64,000 nucleotides of DNA. Source: Paulinella micropora. Its lineage: Eukaryota > Cercozoa > Imbricatea > Euglyphida > Paulinellidae. The stretch covers positions 58,501-122,500 of the forward strand of contig WBZZ01000752.1 in assembly GCA_019918135.1 (NCBI GenBank). The letters are read 5' to 3'. The stretch's first letter is position 1; each line of letters begins with the position of its first letter. Of the stretch, positions 12,037-22,779 are shown piece by piece. Below the pieces are notes generated by a model. The model did no database searches, was not told where the DNA came from, and saw only the letters and a list, made by a program, of their open reading frames with translations. A program made the position numbers and the translations under genes.

Positions 12037-14541
12037 ATGTCTTCTAGGTCTGAAGAAGCATATTGGAATGAAGAAGGAGGAGAGAATGAGAGAACCCCAA
12101 TAGACCAGGAGGATAACGTTGGCCCTCTTGGGGACGGGGGAGATCTGGCAGTGCCTTCCTATGAAACAGGGGGACCAGAGGACCGACTGCTCGCCCCTGG
12201 GCGGATGGGAGAGTCGGAAGTCGAAAAGGAGAGGAGCGAGGAGGAAGCGAGGTTTGTGGCCGAATATGGCAATCTAAGAGAGAAGGAGTTTGAGGATAAA
12301 ATAGGGAAGGATGAGGCCTATAAATGGCTATTCATTCCACCAGAAATACGATGGGGAGATCCCTTGAGAAAGGAGGATATCTGTTACACCCTCCCAAAAC
12401 AAGCCCTGTCTCTTGCAAAATTCCTCAGAGACGACAGTGCACAGTTACAGGTGCAACATGTCTCATTTGGGGACAATATGTCTTTACTGGAGCTTCTCGA
12501 CCTCACATGGAAAGTGTTCGAGTGTGCTATACTCTATGAGTACCAGTCTAACAAGACTGTCCTGCCATGGAATTCAAGAGCACTGGCTAGGTTGCTCGAT
12601 CCTGGTCAGGATATCGAATCAATCAAAAGAGGGGAAGGGGAGTTTAAGTCCAGGAACGTCCGAGGACAGATTAATGTCATGGATATACCCCTGAGACTTA
12701 TGGAGATCAAGTTGGTGGACTTGAATAAACTCCAACAAACCCCGATTTATGGCAGGGACCTTCACCCGGCCCTGAAAGAAATAGAAGGCGAAGCTGGAGG
12801 GGTGACGAAGATTAAGAAGTTGCATGCGGCCTTGCAGAAGGACGACGCATGGAAGAGGTGGGCTTTCACCAAGGATCATACGATCTTGGAGGGAACGACC
12901 GCGCCCGCCCTCACCAATAAAGCGGGAGAGAAGGAGTTGGCGGAGAAGGCTCTGTTCCTTCGGAAGGCTGCCGAGCTCATGTCTTTTTTTCATCATGCTC
13001 AAGACCTGCATATCAGGGAAAGAGCAGAGGAGAAAGAAAAGAAGGAGTTGGAGGCACATATTGCATTGGCTAAGGCGACGGCTACGAGACAGTCACCTTC
13101 CTCTGGGCCTTTTATGTCTTCCCCTGGGTACGTCCCGTCAGCCCATACAGCCCCTCCTGCCCCTTCGACTAGCTCAGCGCCTACCACTGTCATTGTCAAC
13201 AATAATGACAAGAAGGACAGACAGGCTATCATTAACGCCTTCCAAAAATGTACCAAGGCCGATGCCACTGCTCTGACGCTGTTCGCAGAGACAGCGAGTC
13301 AGAAGGACACGGATGCGAACCTTCGAGACAAGCTCCGAAGAATTGATGCTTGTATGAAGCAGCATCCAACGGACGAAACACAGGAGTATGAGGCGTTGTC
13401 CACCTTGTTGGACCCATCAATCCTTACACAAGGATTTGATGTTGTGGAATACAAGGCGTTGCGAGCGGTAGAGGTGTCGGCTAGGAGAGCAGCCTCAGAC
13501 CTGCAGTGCACGGTGCCAGTTGCCGTCCTCTTGCAATACTTTAAAACTCATGGGTATCATCATCTGTGTACTGGTACTTTGATTGGGTTTGAGATTTTTC
13601 AAGAGGTGAACGAAGGGCTGGGCATTAGCGCGAGGTTGGCAGCGATCCTCACTGAGGTCAGCGCCAAGTACGGGCTCTTTTAGAGCCGGAAGTCTATCAT
13701 TTTGTACTTCCTGAGTGCTTTGTGTGCACGACACCCGAGCAAGCTCGCAAGGATCATACAGTCCTGTCCAACCTTCGCGGCGGTGAAGACGGTGGATTTT
13801 TTAGAAACGAATATATACGAGAGGGCCGTAGCGGCTGTTCAGCCGAGCGACCTGTATAGGGAGGTGCTCGAAGCGTGTTCCGACTTGGACACGGCCACCG
13901 AGTCATTCTCCAGTGCCGCGACACAAGGGGTTGGAGGTGCTCAAGCAGCACATACAACTCGGTCGGCGGGTCAAAAGAGGGGCAGAGACGAGCCGACGCC
14001 GTGCTACCGCTATTTTTCATATATGGCGTGTAAGAATGAGGCGAAGCATGGAGTAGGCACCTGTCCACACAGTCATGACTCTGACGATGACAGGATGCGA
14101 AATATCTTCCTGAGAGAACTCAAAGTCTCAAAAAAGGAGCAGGCCTTATACAGAGTTTACAAAAAGGAGTTGGTGGAGAGGAGGTGGAATGCAAATATGG
14201 TCGCGGACGGAGAGTTCCGGGAGGCCATCATTTCCTTCCTTGAGAAGATGAGAAAGGAGGAGAAAGAAGCAGCGGGCCGACAAGCGGCGCCGACTAGAGG
14301 AGGAGAGACGAGAGGAGCGTCACGAGGGTCCCGAGGGACACCAAGAGGATGGGCACCAAGAGGTCGGGGCTATCGGGGAAGGGGAGGCCGGACCCCAGCG
14401 CGCCCTCCCAGAAGACACGGATACTGGAATTATAGCTCCAGTTCCAGCTCCAACTACCCCCAGCAAGCTTATACCGCTGCGGAGGGGGGACGTCAAGACG
14501 AAGACACTGGCTCAGGTGAGCGTGTTGAAGTCCTAGAATGA
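12037..14541 (+). CDS. gag-like protein with CCCH finger and RGG tail, one in-frame TAG
   Basis: A single reading frame of 834 codons from the ATG at 12037 to the TGA at 14539-14541, interrupted only by TAG at 13681-13683 (after KYGLF). The first 548 residues are mostly helical and charged, with a Pro/Ser/Ala linker near residues 350-385. The part after the stop contains a CCCH-type arrangement (C-x8-C-x10-C-x3-H, start PCYRYFSYMAC) followed by an Arg/Gly-rich segment (RGYRGRGGR) expected to bind RNA. The usual gypsy CCHC knuckle is not seen; the CCCH finger seems to replace it. The last base pairs overlap the next ORF as ATGA. The stop may be a decay mutation or a programmed readthrough site; the sequence alone cannot decide. 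Confidence 0.6.
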
Positions 14542-16361
14542 CGGGAGGAAAGAGGGAGGAGGAGAAGAGAAAGAAGGAGATAAAAACTGTTCTTTTTAAT
14601 CCGACAGTCACAGTTATGCCTACTGTTGCTGAACAGGATACGAACGGTTCCGTTCCTCCTAGACGTGAAGTTGAAGGCACACAGCCTCACAAGCCTCAAG
14701 GTAAGCATTTGCTAGTTCATCCTTCGAGAGCTAATATGATAAATGATGCGAATAGGAAGGCGAAGAAGGCGATGGAGGAGAGGAAGCCGCAACTGAAGGC
14801 TAGGTCTCCGCCTACGAAGAAGCAGCGGACCGTTCCTCCGCCAAAGGACGCAACCGTCTCTACTGTAGACAAGTGTACATCTAGTGTACCGGACTCTGTC
14901 AAGCGGACACTTGAGATACCGGAAGCCCCGGAGACTCAAGAAGTTAAGTTGGAGGAAAAGAGGGAAGAACGGAAGGAGGACAAGGAACTTGAGCTTAGAC
15001 TCAAAACCCTAGAACAAAAAATTCATGTGCTAGCGGCTAGTATACATAGACCGGACGCGCTATGCTACACTGACCTCTTTTGTGAAACTTTACAAACCAC
15101 ATTAAAAGTTGGTAATGATACGATGGCGAATATTAATATTGTCGGCCAGAAGTTTTTGAATAGTCACCGGACATGGGTTGACAAAAATATTAGAAAAACA
15201 AAGGGGACCCTAAAAGGGGTAGGCAGCCGTACGGAAATTACGGGCATCGTCACATTAATTTTCAAATTGAAATCCGGTCGAGTATATCGTGCGGACCTCT
15301 ATGTTGTCCCCGATTACCACGGTTCAATCCTGCTGTCGTATGACCAATTGGCTACGATGGGGGCAGTGATCGATTGCGCCGCACGGCGAGTAATTTATGG
15401 AGTGAAGAATGGAGAGAAGGAGGATATTAATCCGATGACTGCTACTGACTCATACGAGGCTTTTGAGCTGAGTCTAGCAACGGAGAGAAAAAGGTTGGCC
15501 TTCGTACATGAGGTAACTGAAGCCTATGTACACCCCTATGTCACAGTGCCGGACGAACTGTCCTGGACCGACAATGGGGAGACGGAGATGCAGGCGTATA
15601 CGGTTACGATTCCCGCATGGGACAAAAAGTCTATTGATGACTTAATCGTAGCGCGTAATGAGGAGATAATATGTGTTGCGAAACAGTGCCCGTCGTTGGC
15701 CAGATTCGCAGAAGGTGGTGGGGCAGATGTCCATATTACTAATGGCTACTGTTACCACGCAAAGATGTCAGATGAAAAGAGAGAGGCGTTTGTGCCAAGG
15801 AGGAAGGGGCGTATCCCCGATACTCCAGAGGATGACATTAAAACTTTTATCACGAACTTTTGGGGCGATGTGCCTACCTGGCCGCGCTCATTAACTGAAG
15901 TGAAAAAGTGTCTACGGACTCTATTTGAGATTAACAAGCCGTATACTGTCATTCTGCCGTACAATGAGAAGGCGATATGGGCACAGGAGATAAGGGACCG
16001 GCTTATTGATCATCCTATACCGGTTCCCTCTCGCAAGCAACAGTTAGTGGTGGCTTGTCGACTCGGGTCTCGGGAGCAGAGCAGTGCATACAAGCAAAAG
16101 CTCAGAGCCCAGGACAAGTTGAAATTGATACCTCAAGCTTTCACATGCTTTGATGGTTTCTACACCCGTAAGGCTCCGATACAATACGCGAACCTTATTG
16201 ATATGCTTGTCGGACTCGGTCATGATGATGAGCCGGACACAGTCACGTATGAACGGACGGGACTGGACGATTTGTCCGAGGAAGATTTGAGTTTGGAGGA
16301 GGACTTAGCGCCCCTCAAAGAACCTGATCGACAGGATCGTCTCGCAGATCGGAATGCCTAG
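14538..16361 (+). CDS. protease-like ORF of the gypsy-like element
   Basis: 607 codons. The ATG overlaps the stop of the gag frame (ATGA), so it lies in the -1 frame; translation could be by reinitiation or frameshifting. Residues about 1-170 are Lys/Glu/Pro-rich linker. Residues about 185-300 resemble a retropepsin-type fold: a core strand region (LKVGNDTMANINIVGQ), an export/derived segment (YRADLYVVPDYHGSILLSY) and a hydrophobic end (MGAVIDCAARRVIYG), similar to the ILG-x-D region of gypsy proteases. The canonical D-T/S-G triad is not clear; DTM stands where DTG or DSG is expected, so catalysis is doubtful. The remaining 300 residues are unassigned. RT motifs are absent. Confidence 0.5.
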   Translation: MTGGKREEEKRKKEIKTVLFNPTVTVMPTVAEQDTNGSVPPRREVEGTQPHKPQGKHLLVHPSRANMINDANRKAKKAMEERKPQLKARSPPTKKQRTVPPPKDATVSTVDKCTSSVPDSVKRTLEIPEAPETQEVKLEEKREERKEDKELELRLKTLEQKIHVLAASIHRPDALCYTDLFCETLQTTLKVGNDTMANINIVGQKFLNSHRTWVDKNIRKTKGTLKGVGSRTEITGIVTLIFKLKSGRVYRADLYVVPDYHGSILLSYDQLATMGAVIDCAARRVIYGVKNGEKEDINPMTATDSYEAFELSLATERKRLAFVHEVTEAYVHPYVTVPDELSWTDNGETEMQAYTVTIPAWDKKSIDDLIVARNEEIICVAKQCPSLARFAEGGGADVHITNGYCYHAKMSDEKREAFVPRRKGRIPDTPEDDIKTFITNFWGDVPTWPRSLTEVKKCLRTLFEINKPYTVILPYNEKAIWAQEIRDRLIDHPIPVPSRKQQLVVACRLGSREQSSAYKQKLRAQDKLKLIPQAFTCFDGFYTRKAPIQYANLIDMLVGLGHDDEPDTVTYERTGLDDLSEEDLSLEEDLAPLKEPDRQDRLADRNA

Positions 16362-17235
16362 AAAAATATGTTCTGATCGAGGTTCTGACTTTAATAATGA
16401 AGTCATCGACAGACTATCTAAGTACTACGGGATGAAATGGCAACATGTTACTGCCTATAACCCGAGAGCGAATGGCAAGATCGAGCGGGTACATAGACCT
16501 CTCAAAGCCTCGCTTAAGATGTACTGTATGAAGAAGGAGAATCAGAGAGCCTGGGTGGAGGCAGCACCTTCATTTGCCTTTGCAATGAACTGTCTACCCT
16601 CATCGGCATTAGGAGGAGCCAGGAGCTCAGTCTCGCCATATCAATTGGTTTACGGCCGAGAGCCTAATATCCCAACCTCGCTTCTGCATCCAAAGGACAC
16701 TTGGGCAGATGAGGATGAGTTGTTCGGGATGAGGCTAAGAGCGAAGATGGAGGCGGAGCAAATAGTTGCGGCGCATAGGGAGGCGGAGCGCAGAAAGACT
16801 GATGCACAAGGAGTGCGACAAGCGCACTTAGATCAAGTCCGTTTCCGGGTTGGGGATATTGTACTCCTGTACCATCCTCAAGTACCCAAGGGGGTTAGCT
16901 CTAAGCTGTTTACCCACTGGAAAGGACCATACCAGATTATGGAGCAGATGGGACCTCTGAACTATAAGATCAGGGGTAGAGGGAAGGTGCAAATTGTGAA
17001 TGTTCGAAGGCTGATCAAATATGACCCCTTCTTACTCGAGGATGAATCCGTTGAGGAGGCGTTGAAACGGATGAAGGAGGATTTCAAAGAGGTACCGCCT
17101 ATCAGTAAGGAGGATACCTTAGAGGAGGAGAATGCCTATCGGGCACCTGTCTCGGAGAAGGAGGAGACGAGAAGGAGAGCAAGGAAGACTCAAACCGCAA
17201 AAGCGCGGCGGGGACTCAGTCTAAGGCCCCCATAG
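16320..17235 (+). CDS. gypsy-type integrase, C-terminal two thirds
   Basis: The frame is open from about 16320 and enters with DRIVSQIGMPRKICSDRGSDF, which corresponds to the second catalytic Asp region (SDRG-x-x-F) of retroviral-type integrases. It continues with the YNPRANGKIERVHRPLK block that carries the catalytic Glu, then a GPYQI chromatin-side domain (FRVGDIVLLYHP, HWKGPYQIMEQ) typical of the gypsy integrase C-terminal region. The H2C2 zinc finger and first catalytic Asp are missing, removed with RT and RNase H. A charged tail rich in Glu and Lys follows. The first Met at 16354 is not a natural start; the domain was part of a polyprotein. Confidence 0.8.
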
Positions 17236-17909
17236 TCCGCGGCGGTACAAAGGAGAAGTTCACGGAGGCGCAGAGGAGGAGAGCGCAAAATGACCTTATC
17301 TTCGACCAACCGAGGAAGGTGGCGAGATCGACGCGAGCGACGGATGTCCATGGAGGAGGAGAAGAGAAGGACACTAACCCAAACGCGGGTAATGTGGACA
17401 TTCGACATGCGCGATGGAAGGAAGGCGAGGCGATTGCGACCATCAAGTGGGTCCGAGACGCTTTTTATCTGTTGAGACCGGCAGAATCTCATGTTGCCGA
17501 TGACACTCTCTCAGATCTTTATCTCATGCGAGCTGTGGCGGTCCCGCAGACTACACGGGCAGCGCGGACATCGAAGAGATCCTCAGCAAAAACGATACAA
17601 CCGGTACTCCATTTCTGGAGAAGCATGGACCCTGTTGAGGATCCAAAAGCTAGACAATACTTACCGGTATACAAAGACGCGAAAGATCTCGAGACTTGGG
17701 ATGACACTATTACCACTCGAGACAAAGACCACACTGCGTGGACTATTCAGTCACTGCCTAGGGGAGTGCTTGACATTCCTTTTGACTTATCATTGGGCGC
17801 CATCCCTAACAAAATATGGGACATTCTTGAGGAGTCAAAGTTTGACTTGACTTTTGTTGGCGGCCCGCCACCTGGCAAAGGGGTTCGCGCAAGGCGACGA
17901 AGGCAGTAA
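17220..17909 (+). CDS. unrecognised C-terminal ORF of the gypsy-like element
   Basis: An open frame continues in the -1 frame relative to the integrase from about 17220 (SKAPIVRGGTKEKF) to the TAA/TAG region at 17909, overlapping the integrase end. It is basic at the start, then mixed, ending in PPPGKGVRARRRRQ. No domain recognised. The position suggests an extra ORF or an integrase extension brought out of frame by a small indel. Confidence 0.4.
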   Translation, partial: SKAPIVRGGTKEKFTEAQRRRAQNDLIFDQPRKVARSTRATDVHGGGEEKDTNPNAGNVDIRHARWKEGEAIATIKWVRDAFYLLRPAESHVADDTLSDLYLMRAVAVPQTTRAARTSKRSSAKTIQPVLHFWRSMDPVEDPKARQYLPVYKDAKDLETWDDTITTRDKDHTAWTIQSLPRGVLDIPFDLSLGAIPNKIWDILEESKFDLTFVGGPPPGKGVRARRRRQ

Positions 17910-18409
17910 GTGACATTTTTTTCTTTTATCACGCGTCGGACATTGAAAGCTGCATGTGGATTAATCTCATAGTGCCCATGTCAGATCATGTCTTATTAAA
18001 ATATTTTTATACCATTGTTGTTACTTGGCATTTTTATCGCAACATATGAGTGCGAAGGTCAATCGGCAAATGGATACGACACCGTAGAAGGGGATCGCTT
18101 GTGAGTTTAGCGATGGTGTTCCTGGTACGACCCTGCTTCAAGTATCCAGGGTGATGTTCTCAATATATGTTCTCATAGTAGACATATTAAATATTTTTTT
18201 CTTTGGATATACTTAATATCGTCATACCAGCACGGTCCGTCTCTACTTGTGTCGGTTTATCGCATGGTCGGGTTCACTCACACCGGCTTTGGATATAGTT
18301 ATTAGGACTGGCCCCCTAGTACTATATTAAGGTAACTGATTGAAAACAATGGTATGTTATTAAAAGACAATGTATTTACTGATCGGAAGTGTTTTTAGAG
18401 AAGGAGAAA
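17910..18409. other. No gene; possible 3' region of the gypsy-like element
   Basis: AT-rich non-coding sequence. I looked for a direct copy of 11276-12036 here and saw none. It may contain a diverged LTR. Confidence 0.3.
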
Positions 18410-18921
18410 AAATTATAATACTGCTTTTATTTTAATAGTAATACTATTTGTTCTTGACATACTGCCTCAGGATTAAGTTACGGGGGGGACAACGAGTGCG
18501 GAAGGAGGAGTTTTTTTTATTTATTTACAAATAATGAGGCTAGAGATTTACAGTTGACGCGTGTCTGGTGTAGGCGTTTTATTTATCCACTGCACCGTCT
18601 ATCCGTGGGTTAATGCACTTAGTTGCAACACCCCGTAGCGTTTGTGCAGAAAAGAAATCAGCAGCTATATGACGAAAATATTGCATATTTCCGTCATAAA
18701 AACGGGAAGGAGTACTGTAGGCATCACCCCCCGGATAGCCGGTAAAAAGTACAGTTTTTCGGGTGTCAGGTGCACCTAGTTTTTTTCCCAGTATTTCAAT
18801 ATCGTTTGGCCGGATTTGACCTAATGCCATTTTAACCGTGGTCTGTGGCCGCTTTCTTTTTCGGCTTCACTGAGCTAATATAACGAGACATCATTCTCCT
18901 TTGGGGGATTTGTGTCTGGTT
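18410..18921 (-). mobile_element. SINE-B interspersed repeat, long copy
   Basis: Matches 1257-1790 along its length (TTCTTGACATACTGC and TAGGCATCACCCCCCGGATA in the same order) and is near-identical to 11035-11275 over its proximal half. It ends abruptly at TCTGGTTGTAT and directly abuts nuclease coding sequence, so it either inserted into that gene or marks its 5' truncation. Confidence 0.65.
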
Positions 18922-18922
18922 G

Positions 18923-19729
18923 TATAACGCGAGCATCGAGAGTGTCTACAATGGCATACGAATACCACAAGAACCATGGGAGTTAGGGCGTGAATTTGTT
19001 CAGTTTGAGATGTTCAAAAAGTACATAAGTGAACAGAAAGGGTGGATCCCGTTCCGGACTGAATTAATTTTGTATTCAGAACGGTACATGATAGCAGGGT
19101 CGTGTGACATTGTGTTTCTAGACCCGAAAACAGGATTAGTTTATATATGTGATTGGAAACGAAGTAAACGGATTTGGGAACGCTCATTCCAAGGCTTGAC
19201 AGGGTTGGGACCTTGGGATGATCTATCAGATTGCAACCTTGCACACTACCACCTGCAGTTGAATGCATACCGTTTTCTGTTTGAAGCACAAGTTGGCAAG
19301 AAGGTAAGTGGCATGTATCTAGCGGTATTTCATCCAGGACAGGAACATTATAAGTTTTTGTCCGTTCCTGATTATTCCAAGAAGATCTCAACTTGCTTCG
19401 GTATTCGTCGTTTACATCTGCTGCAGAAGTGCATTACCAAGTTGCGTGTGTTGGTGGATCAGGACAGGCAAATTGCCCTGCAACATTGTTTGTTATTAGA
19501 TTGCTTGAGATGTGACGTCAAGCTGTCTTGTTGGCGTGCAGTAAGCGATGCAAACAATAAGCAACAGAGGAGGCAGGCATGGGAAAAGCTAGTGATTCCA
19601 ACTGTCCTGGATGAAGACATACCACGGAAAGCTTTACAATGTTGGGTTGGTATAGGTCATCAGCAAACAGAGGTGGAGATAGTAACTAGTTTGAACATAC
19701 CAGATGGGTGCAGAGTTTTTGGACTCTGA
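18923..19729 (+). pseudogene. PD-(D/E)XK nuclease domain (RecB/Cas4-like), 5'-truncated
   Basis: 269 codons open to TGA at 19727. There is no natural ATG: the frame runs in from the SINE-B end, so the 5' part is missing or lies in an upstream exon. Counting from 18920, visible nuclease motifs are E48 in FRTELIL, the G-x-x-D motif at 60-63 (GSCDIVF), the D-x-K motif at 78-80 (ICDWK) and the QLNAY motif at 113-117. Together these match the RecB-family nuclease core (E, D, D-x-K, Q-x-x-x-Y). No Cas genes are nearby, so a CRISPR role is excluded. Its position just before a Helitron gene, with a hairpin array in between, suggests that it is the C-terminal domain of another Helitron copy; this is inference. 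Confidence 0.65.
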
Positions 19730-19739
19730 GACACTAGCA

Positions 19740-20740
19740 AACTATGAGTCATTTACCTCTTTTTTTATGTTATATGTGGTAAACATTTCAAGATGCACCA
19801 AGTTTGCACAATAAAATTACAGTTTGCTGAATCAGCATAGTGTGGCAAGGCCGATAGTATTAACATCGGCCTTGCCGTACTGTACTGATGTTTCACGTTG
19901 AGAATATATACAAACAAATTATTTTTAGGTTTGCAACTGTGTTCGCGCTCGTGAGTATTGTATGTCAACAATTATTCTCTAACTTGCCTAAATTCACGTT
20001 AAATCCACTATTTTGATGAGAATAATTTTTGATTTACGTCTTTTTTTAAATGTTATATGTGGTAAACATTTCAAGATGCACCAAGTTTGCACAATAAAAT
20101 TACAGTTTGCTGAATCAGAAGTGTGTGGCAAGGCCGATAGTATTAACATCGGCCTTGCCGTACTGTATTGATGTGTCACGTTGAGAACATATACAAATAA
20201 ATTATTTTTAGGTTTGCAACTGTGTTCGCGCTCGTGAGTATTGTATGTCAGCGATTATTCTCTAACTCCCCTAAATTCACGTTAAATCCACTATTTTGAT
20301 GAGAATAATTGTTGACTGCCTATGTCGACATCGTGAGTACTGTATTTGCCTAGATATTTTGTTCTTTCTAAAGTAAGATATATTCAGGCAAAACGCGATA
20401 TGGATGTTGTATATGCTAAACATTTCGTTAGTAGCAAGTTGACACAATAACTTACAGTTTGCTGAACCAGCATAGTGTGGCAAGGCCAATGACAATAACA
20501 TTGGCTTTGCTGTACTGTCCTGATAGATTGCACAATAAGTTGCAAGGTGATGGCGTAGCGTTCAAATCATACATATTTCCAAGAAATCATAGTCAATATA
20601 TAATAATATTGTATGGAAAGTAAACTTTCAAGTTTACTGACTTATCAATATATATACTTTCTTCGCAATATGTATGAGACGGTACCGTTTGCTAAATTAG
20701 CATAGTGCAGCAATGTACTCAGATCGGTTTTGCTGTACTG
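19740..20740. repeat. Tandem ~280-bp repeats each carrying a conserved hairpin
   Basis: Two near-identical units (19761-20042 and 20043-about 20320) and more diverged ones to about 20740. Each unit contains AGTTTGCTGAATCAG and then a hairpin: 19844-19876 and 20125-20157 have 12-bp arms GGCAAGGCCGAT / ATCGGCCTTGCC; 20479-20511 has GGCAAGGCCAATG pairing with CATTGGCTTTGCT. The third stem differs on both sides in a compensating way, so pairing is retained. Each hairpin is followed by GTACTGT. Short GC-rich hairpins near the 3' end are a feature of Helitrons, which is why I read this as a multimerised Helitron terminus. Confidence 0.6.
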
Positions 20741-20990
20741 TACTAATCAAAGTGGATTGAATTCTGTGACAATGTCTTTTCCGATGTATAAGCTTTGATT
20801 GACATGGGACGACGGTGGTTAGTGAAGTTAGGATTGATCGTTATTGTGTTCCAGAGTCGTTAGTCACCATCTTATCAGAGTGTGTTTGATAATATTTATT
20901 AATGTATGAGTAACTGTGTTTTTCGTTGTTGCTGTTGTAATATCGTTGTATTTTATATAGGTGAAACAGTGTTATTTTGATAAAGTGAAT

Positions 20991-22171
20991 ATGTCTCGCT
21001 CGCGATTTATTGCGGACGAAGCGTCTGGTGACTCAGGTGAAGATTCACCTGGTGATCAAGGTTCAGACAGTGAAGCAGGAAGTATCGGTGACTTTGTGGC
21101 AGAAGAACAGAAGTTAGGAGGGAAGGATAATTTTAATCATTGTTTGGTTGATAACAAGATTGAAGAAGAAGACGACAAGCTGCTGGAGGAGGAAGGACTG
21201 CAATGGCTACACACAGGTTTGACAAATTATACACAATTTGTTGTTGTTACATATTATTAGTTAATTTATCATGACTGTGTTTTTGGTGCGTAGCACTTGG
21301 AGGATTTAGAGGTTCGTTCTCAATGTGGCGATGAAGCTGATGAAGCTAGTAGCGATGGCAACATGCGAGGGGAAGGGGCAATAGGGTTTGTGCCTACCCA
21401 ACATGCAGAAACATTTCAGTTGAATGAGCAGTATGTATTCACCATGCAGCAGAAGTTTGCAGCGAAATACAAAGGGACATCAAAAGTTTCCTGACGATGC
21501 AGTATGGTACAAGCAGACTGAACTAGAAAGTTTTGTTTCTAGTCATGCTTTGTTTCGGATCTCTGACGAGGTGATACGGAAGAGAAAAGAATTATACGAA
21601 ACCATGCTAGCTAGTGCTAGCAGTGCAAGCACTACTGCTGATTCAAAACTGCATTTAGGAACTTTGCATGACAAATTTCTTCGCAAGCGAAAGAAGAACA
21701 CAGAGGGGAGCGCTGAACAGAGTCCAAGAGGAAAGAAACGAAAAAAGAAAACAGCCAACAAAACAAAAAGCAAAACCAGACGATCATCAAAGAAGTTGAA
21801 AGACAAAAAGGAACCGAAGTCGGAGAACAAGAAGCAACATAAGTCGGAAAATAAGCAGCAACAGGGCAAAACAAAAAAGGGCAAACACAGGAGAAAGCGT
21901 GTGCGGGCACGTCAGGAAGAAGCACAGCGTATGGCCGACAAGAGAATGCGGACACTGATAGATTTGTGGAATAACGATAAGAAGAATGAAGAATCTGGTA
22001 CTTCTTTCTCTTAGACTTTCTAAGAACTATATATTCTTAAACAACACATCTACATTAGTTACCTTACGTAACGATACGTACTGACGTTTTTTTGCAGGAG
22101 AAGGAGAGTGCAGTCAAGCACATTATGAAGAAGCGCAGCCGGTGGTTGAAAACGCTAACCAGACGCTTGTA
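20991..22171 (+). pseudogene. Helitron N-terminal exons, acidic then lysine-rich
   Basis: Exon 1 starts at ATG 20991 (MSRSRFIADEASGDSGED) and is acidic. An intron at about 21217-21294 (GT...GTAG) leads to the exon with LEDLEVRSQCGDEADE. At 21483-21487 a run of four A shifts the frame: VS-stop in one frame, FPDDAVWYKQTELE in the next. The rest is very basic (KKRKKKTANKTKSK), a likely nuclear-localisation and nucleic-acid-binding tail. Another intron starts at about 21997, and a short exon (GEGECSQAHYEEAQPVVEN) at 22099-22170 ends at GTAGGTATG, the donor of the large intron. No catalytic domain is seen here. Confidence 0.55.
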
Positions 22172-22779
22172 GGTATGCGGGACGAGAAGAAGAACAAACA
22201 ATCAGATCCTTTCTCCCCCCTCTCCCTTATCTTCCCGCTCCCTCCTCCCTCCGAAGGGGGAGGGAGTGCGCAAGACTTGTCATTTGCGCAACAAAAGAAA
22301 ATTCTGGTGCGCTTTTTTTTTGCGGGAAAACATATGTTACCCCCCGAGGAAAGAAACCAAAGCACTAATTGTCTTAGTCCCCGTCTGAGACTCGGGAGCG
22401 ATTTTCTTAATAAAAACTCGACAGTCTTACACTTGTCTCTAAAAACTAGGAGAGAGAAAGGGAAGGGGAAGGGCAGAGCGCGCTATGAATGCACAAAAAA
22501 ATGTAGTTTAAAAAGTCTCGACAAGGGAGAAGGGAAGAGAGAGGGGGAGGTGTGTCAAGTATTTTTTTTAGCTTTTGCGCCCTTCCCTCTCTGTCTCTCT
22601 GGCTCTCTCTGTTGTAAAGCCAGGGTGTGCTGGGCCGCGCTTTGGCTATGACCAAGTTGCCACAGTTAGACCTTGGCCTCTGCCCCCCCCCCCCCTGACA
22701 CCCAGAATTCGGTGCCTGGTCTAGCCGGCAGAGGTCGGTGGCCGGGGACAGCTGCAGCGAATCGGCGCCTGGTCTAGCT

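Larger units (their letters stand above)
12037..17909 (+). mobile_element. Ty3/gypsy-like LTR retrotransposon lacking reverse transcriptase
   Basis: The order is gag, protease-like ORF, integrase and C-terminal ORF, all on the plus strand and diagnostic of a gypsy-type element. No RT or RNase H motif (such as YxDD) is present between the protease-like ORF and the integrase. The integrase joins the preceding ORF in another frame near 16325, and its zinc-binding and first catalytic segments are missing. This points to an internal deletion derivative. No LTRs, primer site or target duplication could be identified. The element could be mobile only in trans, if at all. Confidence 0.7.

Noticed and set aside
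12619-13059. Minus-strand ORF inside gag
   Set aside because: Antisense shadow of a well-supported frame.
11276-18409. LTRs of the gypsy-like element
   Set aside because: I compared the flanks by eye and saw no direct repeat; cannot be claimed.
18923-19729. Cas4 of a CRISPR system
   Set aside because: The QLNAY and D-x-K motifs resemble Cas4, but there are no CRISPR repeats or cas genes and the context is a eukaryotic transposon.
19740-20740. CRISPR array
   Set aside because: Repeats are about 280 bp with no spacers of constant size; they carry hairpins and degenerate with distance.
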